Source of the DNA: Cyprinodon diabolis | Taxonomy: Eukaryota; Chordata; Actinopteri; Cyprinodontiformes; Cyprinodontidae | Reading direction: 5' to 3' | Length of the DNA: 64,000 nt | NCBI GenBank assembly: GCA_030533445.1 | Contig: CM060062.1 | Coordinates: 5,247,456-5,311,455, forward strand | Shown here: positions 1 to 12,900 of the stretch, in pieces | Numbering within the stretch: position 1 is the first letter of the stretch | Layout: each line of letters begins with the position of its first letter | Position numbers and translations under genes: made by a program | Notes under the pieces: model-generated | What the model saw: the letters and a program-made list of their open reading frames with translations, nothing else | Databases searched by the model: none | Told to the model about the DNA's origin: nothing

Positions 1-997
<997 letters not shown>

Positions 998-1019
998 ATT
1001 GGCTGATGTTGTAGATTTA

Positions 1020-1025
1020 AATAAA
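1020..1025 (+). promoter_or_regulatory. rpl22: rpl22 polyadenylation signal AATAAA
   Basis: A canonical AATAAA lies 23 bases after the rpl22 stop codon. Such a very short 3' UTR is usual for ribosomal protein genes, so cleavage near 1040 is expected. Confidence 0.8.
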
Positions 1026-1255
1026 TTTGATTACAGTCCAAAAGTCTTGTCTGTGATGTTTTAAAGTTGATACCAGCCGTTCTGAGTCGTTTGACTGTTG
1101 GCCTTTAACCTGCAGCCAAGTTGCTTGATTGCCTGATGGGACCTTAAGGATCGTAGAACCAACCAGTAGTGATGGGTTGTTGGGGTGTCATGAAGCCTTT
1201 CTACCACTGATCTCTATTCACTGGATTACTGATAGCCTGTTGGTAGTACAGGGTT

Positions 1256-1956
1256 GAAGTGAAGCAACCTGCCGCCATATTGGTACTCCCTTGTTAGACC
1301 AGTCGGAATGTAAATATGTGCGCCACGGCATTGAACACTGTTGTCACTTTCAGGGGACACAAACACTTTTTTTATAGTATAAGTAGTTTAACCTATAATT
1401 TAAAATAAAATGGCTACATTACATTGCAGTCATTATGAAGTCAAATCATGTAATATAACAAAGCAAACCATCACAATATTGTGTTGAGAATAATGCTAAT
1501 GTGCCAAGTGTTAAATTGATATTATTCTACTTGCATAACATATTTCAACTTTTTACATCAAGACTGAATTACAAGCACATCTGTTAATTCTATAGTATTT
1601 TTCTATTTGCAAATTATGCAAGAATGATGCCCTAAACTTTTATGTCATGTCTGAGCATTAGCCTTTAAAAATTTTCGCTTTTTTCCATCAATATTATGCA
1701 ATATGCAAGAATTTTTCAAATGAGAAAAACACTAAAAAAACATCCACTTAATTACATTGACATTTCACAGTGAATTATTTTCTATTTACTCTATTTTCTA
1801 ACGTTGGACATAATGTCAATGGCTAACTGACATTATCTTGGAGTCGGTCAAAGATAGCCAGACTGTTACACTACATACTAAAGGGACATCAGCATATATG
1901 CAGTCAAATGCTACACGAGTGGGGCGTACCAATATGCCGGCCGGTGGCTTCACTTT
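1256..1956. repeat. Non-autonomous DNA element with ~33-bp inverted ends
   Basis: The left arm at about 1256-1290 (GAAGTGAAGCAACCTGCCGC and following bases through CCATATTGGTAC) is matched in reverse complement by the sequence at about 1921-1956, with a few mismatches. The roughly 700 bp between them is AT-rich with no transposase frame. This fits a MITE-like DNA transposon derivative. No clean target duplication was found, so the superfamily is not assigned. Confidence 0.5.
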
Positions 1957-2819
1957 TTTCGGGAAATCAGCAATCCAGTGAATAAATAGAGAACAGTGGT
2001 TTCCACACATTGCAAACTGTATTGATATTGTCACCCAGTACTGACAACTGCTGGACTTTAAAAGCCCTACATGCAGCCTATTTGACAGAATAAACTGACT
2101 GATTTGATGGCTTGATAATTGTACAATATACCGGCAAGTCATTTTATTTTCATTTATTTCATTCGTTAAAAAAAATTAGGTGAGCATGGGAATGCTTTAA
2201 AATTATTTTAAACTACTGTAGACTAAACCTAAATTCTGATGACTTGAGTGATAACAGAGGAACAGGATAACTTAAACATACAAGATCAAAATGGTCAAAC
2301 ATTTATTTTGTCTTGAGGCTGCTCCATATTTCTTGATTAATTTGATGAACCACAAAAGATCCTATTTTCTTGAGCAGACTGTGTGCTTATAAAAAGTTCA
2401 GTGCATCAGTCAGTTCCTAACAGCTCAGTCATGTGACATGGTGTTGCTCTATCAGCTTGACACATGCGCCGATGCATCTGTGTTCCTGGACGAGATTTGC
2501 AGGGGATACTTTTCATTTCTAGACACCTGCTTGAGTTGAATTTAAACTTCTGCAAGATGTTACCCTGTGACTGAAAATGGGCAAAAACTCCAGCTTTATT
2601 GGCCACATCTGCACTGATAAACATAGCTATTTGGGCAGGTTGCATTCAGACTTACATCTGGACAGGAGGACTACAACTGCATCTCTGATGGTCAATATAG
2701 TTTTTTCCTCAACAGTTCAATTACAAATATAAAACAAAATGACAGAATTTCTGTTTTCTCAGAACTAGAGCTCTGGAGCAGGCTGGATTTTGTTTGGGAA
2801 ACAGAATCCAATAGATACG

Positions 2820-3003
2820 GAAGAGGATTAGGGCCACTGGGGAAAAAAAAGTTTACATTTCAGTTTAGTATTTAGTCAGAATTCTGACTTTTTTTAATTG
2901 TCAACATTCTGAGAAAAAAAGTCAGAATTTTTTCCCATACTAAACTGAAATAAAAATTTAAAATCAGTAAACTTTTTTTTTTCCAGTGTCCCTAATCCTC
3001 TTC
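2820..3003. repeat. Fold-back MITE (palindromic hairpin)
   Basis: The two halves are near-perfect reverse complements: GAAGAGGATTAGGGCCACTGG at the left end and CCAGTGTCCCTAATCCTCTTC at the right end, followed inward by matching poly-A and GTAAAC/GTTTAC blocks and a TCAGAATTCTGA core. The whole 184-bp unit can fold into one hairpin. It has no coding capacity. Confidence 0.75.
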
Positions 3004-3085
3004 GTAAATAGAAGTAGAAAGACTGAGTTGAAGCTTATAAACCATTAAGGCACCACAAGGAGATGAAGCCATTTTTACATTGATC

Positions 3086-3091
3086 TTTATT
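3086..3091 (-). promoter_or_regulatory. rcc2: Candidate rcc2 polyadenylation signal
   Basis: TTTATT on the plus strand reads AATAAA on the minus strand, about 720 bases after the rcc2 stop codon. It is the clearest signal between the rcc2 stop and rpl22. The resulting 3' UTR length is inferred, not shown. Confidence 0.5.
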
Positions 3092-3806
3092 TAATCATTG
3101 CCATGAAAAAAACAAACAAATATCATAAAAATAGAATGCAGTACAAACAGAACTCTGCCTGCTAAGATCGGATCAGTTCTGGCCTGCTTGTGAATCCGCT
3201 TTGAGCGTCGGAGTAGTTCATATAGATGAAGACTGAGCTAACAGGCTCTGCATATGGAGCGAGTATCCAGGATACTGAAGGAGGAAGATTAAAGGAATGT
3301 AACATCCGGTGGAGTGCACCAAGTCAGAACATCAGGTTCTGTTTGCAACCAGTGGCAGCAGAATCCATACAGCCTCCCAGTGCTAAAATAAACAAAAATC
3401 AATTGATTCACCTAAACCTCCATACCCTGAACATGGACGTAGAAAAAGGCACAGGTATGGAGCGTTGGTCTCTAAAACCCCTCAGCAACCCAACAGCTGC
3501 TGTAGCACCAGGAAACATGACAACATTTTCAAACAACAGAAGAAGAATGTTAGAGTGGAAAATAAAAGGATAACTACTAGAATTTTTTTTTGGGGGGGGG
3601 CATGACTGCAAAGACCGAAGTGCTGGGAGTGAACCATTGCAGGTTGGTTGAAGGTGGACCATCCATCTGCCTCCACCACCTCTGATTTTGAGTCCGAATT
3701 GTATGCAGCCAGTCTGCTGGTAGTCGAGATGTTTTGTGCGACCTCCTCCTGAATGGAACCCTCCCAGGAGTTTCAGCTGGATGCCAACTGGGGGGGGCGG
3801 GGCTTC

Positions 3807-3911
3807 TTAGATTGTTCGGGGGTTATACTCCGGCAGCTTCTTCAGTTTCTCCCTGTCCTGCTCGGTGTCTTGTCTGGCGATGACCAGTGAATGGGAGTAA
3901 CCCATCACCAC
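3807..3911 (-). CDS. rcc2: rcc2 terminal coding exon 12 (residues 461-494, stop)
   Basis: The exon encodes VVMGYSHSLVIARQ followed by a charged stretch and KKLPEYNPRTI, then TAA at 3809-3807. The final blade closes the propeller. Confidence 0.95.
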   Translation of the reverse strand: MVMGYSHSLVIARQDTEQDREKLKKLPEYNPRTI

Positions 3912-6900
3912 CTGAGGAAACAAGCACATTTTAAAACTGATTACCCTACACGGTTAATTCAGTATTTCCTTTTGAGTTTACTTCCTCTACAATATTTTTA
4001 CTACCAATATGAGATTAAAGGTAAAGTGCAGGATGTTATTTTTCTGGGTGGATCATCTAAATAAGTGGTCCTCCATAACTGTCAATCATTCTGGTGATAT
4101 GTTTACATAAGGCTGCCCTACATGCTCGTCCTGTCAGCCATCTGTGCATGCGCACCTCCAGGCGTATATCTGTGGTGAGCTACGGTTTCAGAGTCATTGA
4201 AGCTCACCTTTCTGTCCACACAAAGCATTTTGGGATTTGTAGTGGCGCAGGCACTGCACAGTGGAGGAGCAAAAAGCAGTCAGTTAACTAAGTTCCCTAT
4301 AAATTCCACTATATAGTCCCTGCTCTATATAGCGATTGAGGGATTTAGGGTGGACGTTCGGACACAGTGAGCAAGTATGAGCTATGAGAACAGCACATTT
4401 TAACAGAGTGCGCACGAGGAGAAATGGGCTGTTGCACGCACTTTTTTTTTACATTTGCGAAAATCCTTCTTTTAAACACCTTTTAGCATATTTTTTGGGT
4501 AAGATCTTCATGCATACAGGCTCTTGGCTAAGTGTGAGTCTTTTGGAGCGGCTCTATGCCATCATTTGAGCATCAGGTTCTAAAAGTTAAGTTTCAGTTT
4601 TAAGGAACCAGAGAAGCTCAGCTCTGAAGTTGGTGTCAGAAAGGTTGCATTTGGACTTCTCTGCGTAGCGCCATAACCAAAGTTATTCAGTGCTGTGATT
4701 GGTGGATGCTCGGGGGGATTTGCCAACACTGTTCATGGGAACATTTATAGCTTTTCTGCACACTTTTTAAAAAAAATTGTCTCTTGATCATTCTCTGACC
4801 TGCTTAATCCGGTTTTAATTTGTGGGTCAACAAACACTGTAAACCCAAATGTTAAAACTAATGAGGAATAAAAACTCCTAATTTTTTTTAAAACTTTGCC
4901 AAAGCAAAGGTGCCGATGTAGTATAACATGTTCTTGTTTTCAGAGTGAATTTAACTCAAAGTCAAAACATGTTCAAGGTGTGATAAAAAAAAAAATGACC
5001 ACCAAGTCAAATTCTGTTGGTTACATTTTACTGCCTCAATGGCCTTAATTTGAGTTAATTCAATTTACTACTTTTTGGTCTAAATTGATCAGTTATTTTA
5101 AAAGTGTCCAAAGCTTCATCTCCTGTTCTGGCCTTCAGACCTGGGATTGGAGGGATAGTCTGGCGTTGAGGCCGCCCTCCGCCTCTGTTCATGTACCTGC
5201 TCGATGTAGATGCCGTCCAGAGTCTTAACTTCCTGAGCAGTAGTGGATGATTTGGGTTTGTTGTCTCCATATCCCTGAAGGTCAGAAGAACAAAAGTCAG
5301 TTCAGCATCTCCCTGACTCACAGCACCACAGCAACCATGATGATCAGTTTTACCAGCTCTCCAGATGTGGGCGAGGGGCCCCAGCTGATTGTGCTCTCAT
5401 CTGCTGCAACAATGATGCTGCTTTTTCTGTAAACAACAGAAAGGGACTTCAGATCCTGAGGAAGAGCGGGCGCTGCCTCCTGGAGCAGCTAGAGAAGAAG
5501 CTGGACTCACCCGCAAGCCAAGCTACGGATCTTCCAACCACACAGGTCCTGCACCGCTTTGGGGTACATGGTGGACTCCCTGGCGGTGTTAGTCACCCCC
5601 CAGAAAAACAGCCCCCCTGTAAGACAGCAAACAGTCAGACAGTCAGTAAAGCGCCTCTTTGGCTGCAGGACGGGTCTCAATGAACTCTGCTTTTCTCACC
5701 CATCTCGTTGATGGCAAAGGAACACTGATAACCGGCGAAGATCTGAGCGGCGCCGCGTCCTGGGAAATCAAAGAGCTTTACAAGTCGGGGGACCATCTCA
5801 TCCTTCTGCTCCGTGTGACCCAGACGGCCGTAACCTCCAAACCCCCAGCTGAAGACTCGCTTCTGAGAGTCCAACACCAGCTGCGCACACAGGGAACATG
5901 AAGTGTCAGAGCACTGGCATACGCCACCCGACTTCCTGAAAACTGGAGGGGGAGGAGGGAGCCTCTCACCGTGTGGTTGGCCCCACAGGCCACATCTCTG
6001 ACCACCACGTTGGGTACGGGCATTATCTGACCATCCTTGGACTTCTCAATGAAGATGGCCACACGTCGGGGGATGAGCTCGCAGTCGAACTCGATCCGTT
6101 GGGCTCGGGCGATAAACTTCCCATCACTGTTGTGGCCTGTAGAGACACAGAAAAATACATTTCTTACCTCTATCAGGGTAAGGGCTCCATAGACATCAGC
6201 TTTTAATGATGCAACAACTTTTAGGCTCTAACTAAGTCTGCAGAGAACCATGCTGCTAGGATCTGGGACAAAAACCATCATCAGATAACTAAAGTTATGC
6301 ACTAATTTAATAATCTCTATCATTAAGTGAAGTAAAGAGACAATTATCTCAGAGCAACATTTGACATGATGTTACCAATCTAAAATCCTGGAGGCTAGTC
6401 AGCAACTGACCAATCAGCAACTGATTTATTGGGAAAAGAGCAAAGCAAAAATGTTCTCTATTAATTGATTATCGGATATTCAAAGGTTCCTTAAAGAAGA
6501 TTTTTTACAAAATTACACAAACTTTTCCACTTCAGGAGCAGATTGACTAATGAAAAAGTTTTTTTAAATCTTAAATGCAGAATGTTTATATATATTTTTA
6601 AATCTTGGTATAACTTCTGCTCTAAGTCAGTGTAGAGGTTTGATCTTGGTGAGACCGCGAGGAAAGTGCTATTTCTTACACTGATATTCTCCGAACCAAA
6701 GTTATACCATTTCCACTGTCAATGTCCATGTAATTGAAATAAATTCACTCCACAACGTCTTGAAGATGAAAACTGAAGTTTAGTGTTCTTCTTAAAGCTT
6801 ACAAAACGTACATTAACAAAAATATCCTATAATCAAAATAAAAGGGTTTAAAGTCTGTCGTGAAGTTGAAGAGCAACAGGTAAGAAGACTGTTTGCTTCC

Positions 6901-9900
6901 TTGCAATCTAAAAATAAAAATGCAGAGGCTGAGGAAGCCAGCGTCCATCCTTAAAGCGACAGTACACATTTTTTTTATCCAAAATCCAAGTAACCTTATA
7001 AACAGGAATTCTTATTTTTCTAACTTTGTACATATAATATTTATCATTTTAATCATGAAATTAGAAATTCAAATTAAATTATCTGTCCTTTTAAGCATTT
7101 TTTAAGCAATTTCTATTTATTTAAAACTAAAAGTCCACTTTGGCCGCTACAGTCAGCTAAAAGCATGATTTAGAGTCGCTATACTCCAGTTAACGATTAA
7201 TCGATTACTAAATTAGTTGAAGATTATTTCAATAATAATCAATCCATCAATAGTTTCAGTCGTATAATAAAACAATTCTTTATTTTCTTGTCTTAAAGGG
7301 GAACACTTTTTTTTTTTTTTACATTGGCCCTTTGATTTATTACATCATATTCTACTCACCCATATGAGTTTTGTGTCATTTGGAGCAGTTCTGAAGATAT
7401 TCGGTTTTGTTATATCCAAGTAACGTCTTCCTATGGGCAACGACTTGAAGGCACAAACTAAACTGTTCATAATTTATTCTTTATGGTACGCCAGCATTCA
7501 TAACATGTAGACATCCGCGGTTATATTTTTTATACATATATTCCTAAAAAACAAAGCGGAGTGTTCACCATGACTTTTTTTTTTCATTATTATTGCATCT
7601 CTGTCTTTGAGAAACCTGAGCTTTGAGGTCAATTTGTTTCTTGCTACCTTAAAACATTAATGTTTGCTGATCAGCCAATGTTACCCTCATTAAATGCCTC
7701 ACCGCGTCGCCGTTAAAATTGGTTTGATGAAGCTTTTTCTACACTGGTTTAATTTTCCGGTGGGTTGAGTGATCTTTGAGTCACCGTCACATCAATGAAA
7801 CTAAAACAGTACCAAAAAAAAAAATAAATAATGACTTTTTTACTTTAGGATGAGACACCCACATAATAAATATGCTCCATCCAGAATTCCCCAGTTGATG
7901 TTTGAGCTTTTAACCACAAATAATTAAATGTTTTTGGGTTTTTTTGTGTCGTTTTTTTGTCTTGTTTGTTTAAATATTTTAACTCACTAATAAGATCTCT
8001 GTTTATACATTAATCAACACACTAATCTCTAACACATTCTCAGCGTTCCCTTGGGTGACATTTTCTGTTATTGGCAGAGCTTTTCTTTGTAAATCCTCAG
8101 GCTAGCTCCATCCTCCATGTTAGCATCTACCGCTGACATCTTAGCCACACTGAACGATCATCCAGAGCCTTTTCTCTGTTGGCTCCCATCACTACAGTTC
8201 CTTTTGGTCAGGAGGTTCATGACCAGCTCCCCAGGATCAGTGGTGGGTCAACTTAAACCCCCTCAATCATCCTTTATGGTCACATAAAGCTTCACTTACT
8301 CTAAATCTAAAGCCCTGAAAAAAATATATAGGTATGTTTCTGCAGAATCCTTGTAACTTTTTAACTTTTACTCCCAGGCGACATGTAAATAAAGCAGAAC
8401 ATTAGAATTCAGTAAATTTATACACAAGACAAATGAGACATGGAGAAACTGAGACCATTAAAAAGGGATGATCCAAAGTCTGGGAGGAAATAAATTTTAA
8501 GAACAGGAAGTAAAAAGTAAAGCTGTTTTTACCTAGCTGTCCATACTCAGGGCAGCCAAACGAGTACAGGTTTCCCTTGCAGTCCACCACCATGCTGAAC
8601 TCGGCGCCGCAGGCTACCTTCACCAGAGGCTGCCCATTGTAGGAGATCTGGAAAAAGAGGACAACATGTTGATTTAAATCGTAGCAAAGCCCCCAAAGTG
8701 CCAATGATCTCCTCGTTCGACCCCACACCCACCGGCGCTGGACTGAGGACGGCATCGGTCTGACTGCCTTGGCCAAGCTGGCCCAGCTTGTTTTCACCGA
8801 AGGAATAAACGGTGCCATCATCTGAAGAAAAAAAATAAAATTCATGAAGACAAACTGCTTTAAAATCGGCTTGCGATTCTGCCATGATGCACCAAGGCAG
8901 TCAGAGAAGTGATTCGCTGTACAGCAGGTATGGTTTGAGTAAAAGCGTAATCGCTGCTGGGAACCAGCCTACCTGTAAGCGCCATCGTATGGTTCCTTCC
9001 ACATGCTGCAGACACGATCACCTGATCTGCCAGACCTTCAATCAGTTTTGGTGCCTCCAAACGTTTGGTGTCTCCATGACCCAGCTGACCTTTATCATTA
9101 CGACCTGAGGATGATGTGGGCAGGACTTTAGACATTTAGAAGAGAAACATCAACTATCCCTTTGGCTCGGTTCTTATTGGTGCACATCTCCACCTTTTCT
9201 CCTTCACCTTCAGTAGAAACAGGACCTTCAAAACCAAAGTGATGCTCAAGGATCAGGAAGCTTACCCCAACTCATCAGCTTTCCCTCAGTGGTCATGATG
9301 AGACTGTGTGCAGCACAGGGACCAGAGACAACACAGCTGACCTGGACGTCATTCAGACAGCCGTAACGATGGGGACCCCACAGGTTCTGGCCCAGGTTAC
9401 GGAAAGCAGCTAAAACAAACAAAAAGTCATGATACTTTTGGGCAAAACAGGAAAAGGTTTGACTAATCAGTGGCAGCCAATGTTTTAGTATGAATAAACA
9501 AGATTTTCCTGTGAGGAAGAAGAAAATTCTGTTTGTAAGCACATTTCTAGTCAACTACAGCTTCAGTCTAGTTCTACACATGATCCTGCAGACGGACAGG
9601 AAACATGGCCCCAACAGGAAAGCTGGCGGTTAAACACAGACTGGATTCTAAGATTCGTCCAACGAGGTCAACCACCATGTTCATAACCAGTAGCCTCATG
9701 CAGCAGCACAGAGAACAGTTTTCATACAGAAAGTTTACAGAAGCTGATAATTTGGAAACTGGCTGCATCCAAGAAACATCAGATGTATAAATCTGAGCAT
9801 ACCATTGGATGGACCAGACTCTCTGGGTCTCCAACTACACCCCAGAGGCGAACCACAATAACATTTCTAACCTCCTGCATCATTGATCTAACGTCCGATT

Positions 9901-12900
9901 CAGCCAATTAGTCTATATTTAACCCTGGTCCATCTCTAGGAGGCACACTTCCTCATATTTTGTCAGTAGAAATATGTGTCACTGCCTGGGTTTTATCAGA
10001 TGGGTTATATATTAGCAGGTGTCCAAACCTTAATCTGCGTTTATTTTTATTAACCCAGTTACAGACATAAATCCATATTCCAGCCACCGCTCTAGTGGGC
10101 ACCATCATCCTCCACCTACTTCCAGTCTTCTTTTCTTTGTACAAGGTGGTAAGTTCCAGTTGATGGAGGGACTCATGCGATGTGATTAAAAGTATTTCCA
10201 ATGCAGTTTTGCAAAATATAAGAATTTCAATGGGAGCGAAGAAACCACCCCATCAAAGCGTAAAAGCTTTATATCGAAAAACGTGAGTCACTTCTGAATT
10301 GCATTATTGTTTAATCGGTTAATAACGGTATAACCAATATCAAACATATTTCCGAACCCTTTGGACACCATGAGAGACCAACCACAGTTCTGACGTTGCT
10401 GCTCTGCTTCAGTCAGTATCTGTTTTAAATATTAACCCAGTTTCCCTTATTGGACCGATATCAATTCAGTCTGACAAACTAACACAGAAAGAAAAGACAG
10501 GTAGAACAATTTTATTGATACAGTTAATTTAGTCTTGGGTCACTCAGACCTCGGCAGGAAATATTAGTGGAGTGGAGATGAAGTTGGTCAGGCCATGACT
10601 GCTGTACGGAGAGATCCAGAGAACTGCATAATGCCTCACTAGGGGACCTGAAAGATGGAAGTCCAGCTTGGATAACACGTTGCATGGCCCTGTCCATGAT
10701 GGGCAAGCATGAAGAGACAGTGGAGAGGAAAAACTACCCTTTTGAAGGGTAGTGTGAATGGGGTAGTGAAATGTTTGTCTGGCCAGTGAAAGATATCTAA
10801 CATAACAGGGAATGTTCTTGATGAACTCAAGTTGTTTTGGGAATAACGAATGTTCGTGTGAGAAAGATCTTTATGCAGGGGTGAGATGGTCCCAAGGGAG
10901 ATTGTGTGTTGGGTTTTGTACATTATAAATGTGTGTGCGGGGCTTGCCCCAGTCAGAGCTCTGTCTCTCCGTCTGCGGACGTAACAATAAAAATGTCTAT
11001 ACTCCAAAGGTAGCAGACTGAGATGTGGATTTGGAGACACTTTTAAGATGCACTCGGATTTCTGATTGGCTTTAGTGGAGGTAGTGGAGGCTGGTTGGCC
11101 TGTGTTGGAGGCGGTTAAGTAATCAGTTTCTTAAATTGACCTTCCGCCTAGGATTCATTAAGCTAAAAAAAATAACCAGCTTTGGCTGATACTTATACCA
11201 ATACTGACATATGGTGCATCCCTACCTCTAACAACACACATGCATGTTTTGATCTCCATTGTCAGTATCAGGTCCAAATGCAGCCATGTGCTGCACCGAG
11301 CTCAATTAAAGCTTAATTCTGATCTAGCACCACACACACCATGCAAAGGGTATTTAAAAGACATGGAACCTTTCAGAGTTTATCATTTCAACAGGTTATA
11401 GTTACTATTATAGCATACAGGGTCCTACATTCAACAGGCTAATAAGCCGCTACCTATGAGGCACGTTTGCAGATGAATAATAGGAGCACCGCTATGTTAT
11501 GAAAATACAGCTGGGGACCCAATAGAAATATGCTGTGGATGAAGCTCTGATTACCTTTAGACACTAGCTGATTGCTATAAATTGTAATTCGATGAGCACC
11601 TATTTAAACGCAGTTCAGAAATTGTATATAACAGCGTAACATGGATAAAGCTGAACATGGGAATGCTCAGAGTTACTGTTAAACACCGAACATACCAATC
11701 AGGTAAAATACTAAAACTATCTAAAAATACTCCTGCTGGACAGAACAGTAGTTCTAAGAAGATCCGGTATCAGCAGATCACCGACCGATGAGTATTTATA
11801 GGCTCAACAGAGGAATGTTTATAGTTTACAACCAAATGAGCTTGCTTTCATTTTTTTTTAACATGAACTGTTATTGTTGGAAGCCAAATATGATTCACCC
11901 TTAATACAAAAAGCTTAAGATCATGAAAAACGCAGCCCTTCAGTTTAAATAAATCACTTCACTGAGTCTGAGTTTTAGTTGTTGTAGTTTTTTTTTGTGG
12001 ATTAAAAAAAAAGCATCTTACTGGTAAATTTGAAGAAACTTGGAGGACCTTTTCTTGACTCATTTCAAAACTTGTAATAATGCACCAGCTTAGTTAAGTT
12101 AGTTTATTTCCTTAAAATGTTTTCCATTTCTGTTATGGGTATGAATGTAGTGCGTAGACCTACTGGGTAGTGACCTAGGTGGGCTAAATGGGATTACTTT
12201 TTTGTTTGCATTTTCTCTTTGTACAAAAAAAAAAAGAAAATTAAAATAAAAAGACAATGATTTAAAAAAAAAAGCATCTTTGCTGCTGCTGCACATGTTT
12301 ACCAATCCTGGCTTTGAGCAGCTTTATGCATCAGGCCGCTGATCCAAACACACTGAGAGGAAATATCCAGGGAGACCCGAGAAAGAATCAGGATAAAGAC
12401 GCAGGAAAATGTCTTAAAACAGACAAAAATTGAAAACCATGAATCGGTGTTTGTGAAAGAAGCCAATGTTCAGATGAAAGGAAACATGGCTAATAGACAG
12501 AAAAGCCTAAATAAAATCATCATCAGCACCTAAACCGAAGAAAAACAAAGTTCAAGTTGCTGAAGAGAAACAATCCTTTAGTGTTCCATGCCATCCTCAT
12601 GATGTGAAGCTGCACATTCCCAGTCTGTCACAACATGGTGAGATGCATGTAACAGCAGAACAGAAAGCAATCTGGGTGGTTCCCAATTAGGGAATCGATT
12701 AATATGTCGATTATTTTTTTTATTAAATCCATTAATAATCGGATAGGCAAAGGTTCCTTAAAGAAAGCTTTTTGTGAAATTAAACCAAATGAAACTTAAA
12801 CTTTTAACACTGGAAGATCTTGATAGAGCATACAGACAAAAAAGTTTTTTTTTTCCCCTTTATCTTAAATGCAAAATGTTTATATTTTTAAAAATGTTGG

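Larger units (their letters stand above)
1041..3085. other. Intergenic region between rpl22 and rcc2
   Basis: This is a tail-to-tail intergenic stretch. It contains two inverted-repeat elements, listed separately at 1256-1956 and 2820-3003, and AT-rich filler. The 108-codon open frame on the minus strand at 1816-2142 shows no recognisable protein family and overlaps the first element, so it is not called as a gene. Confidence 0.6.
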
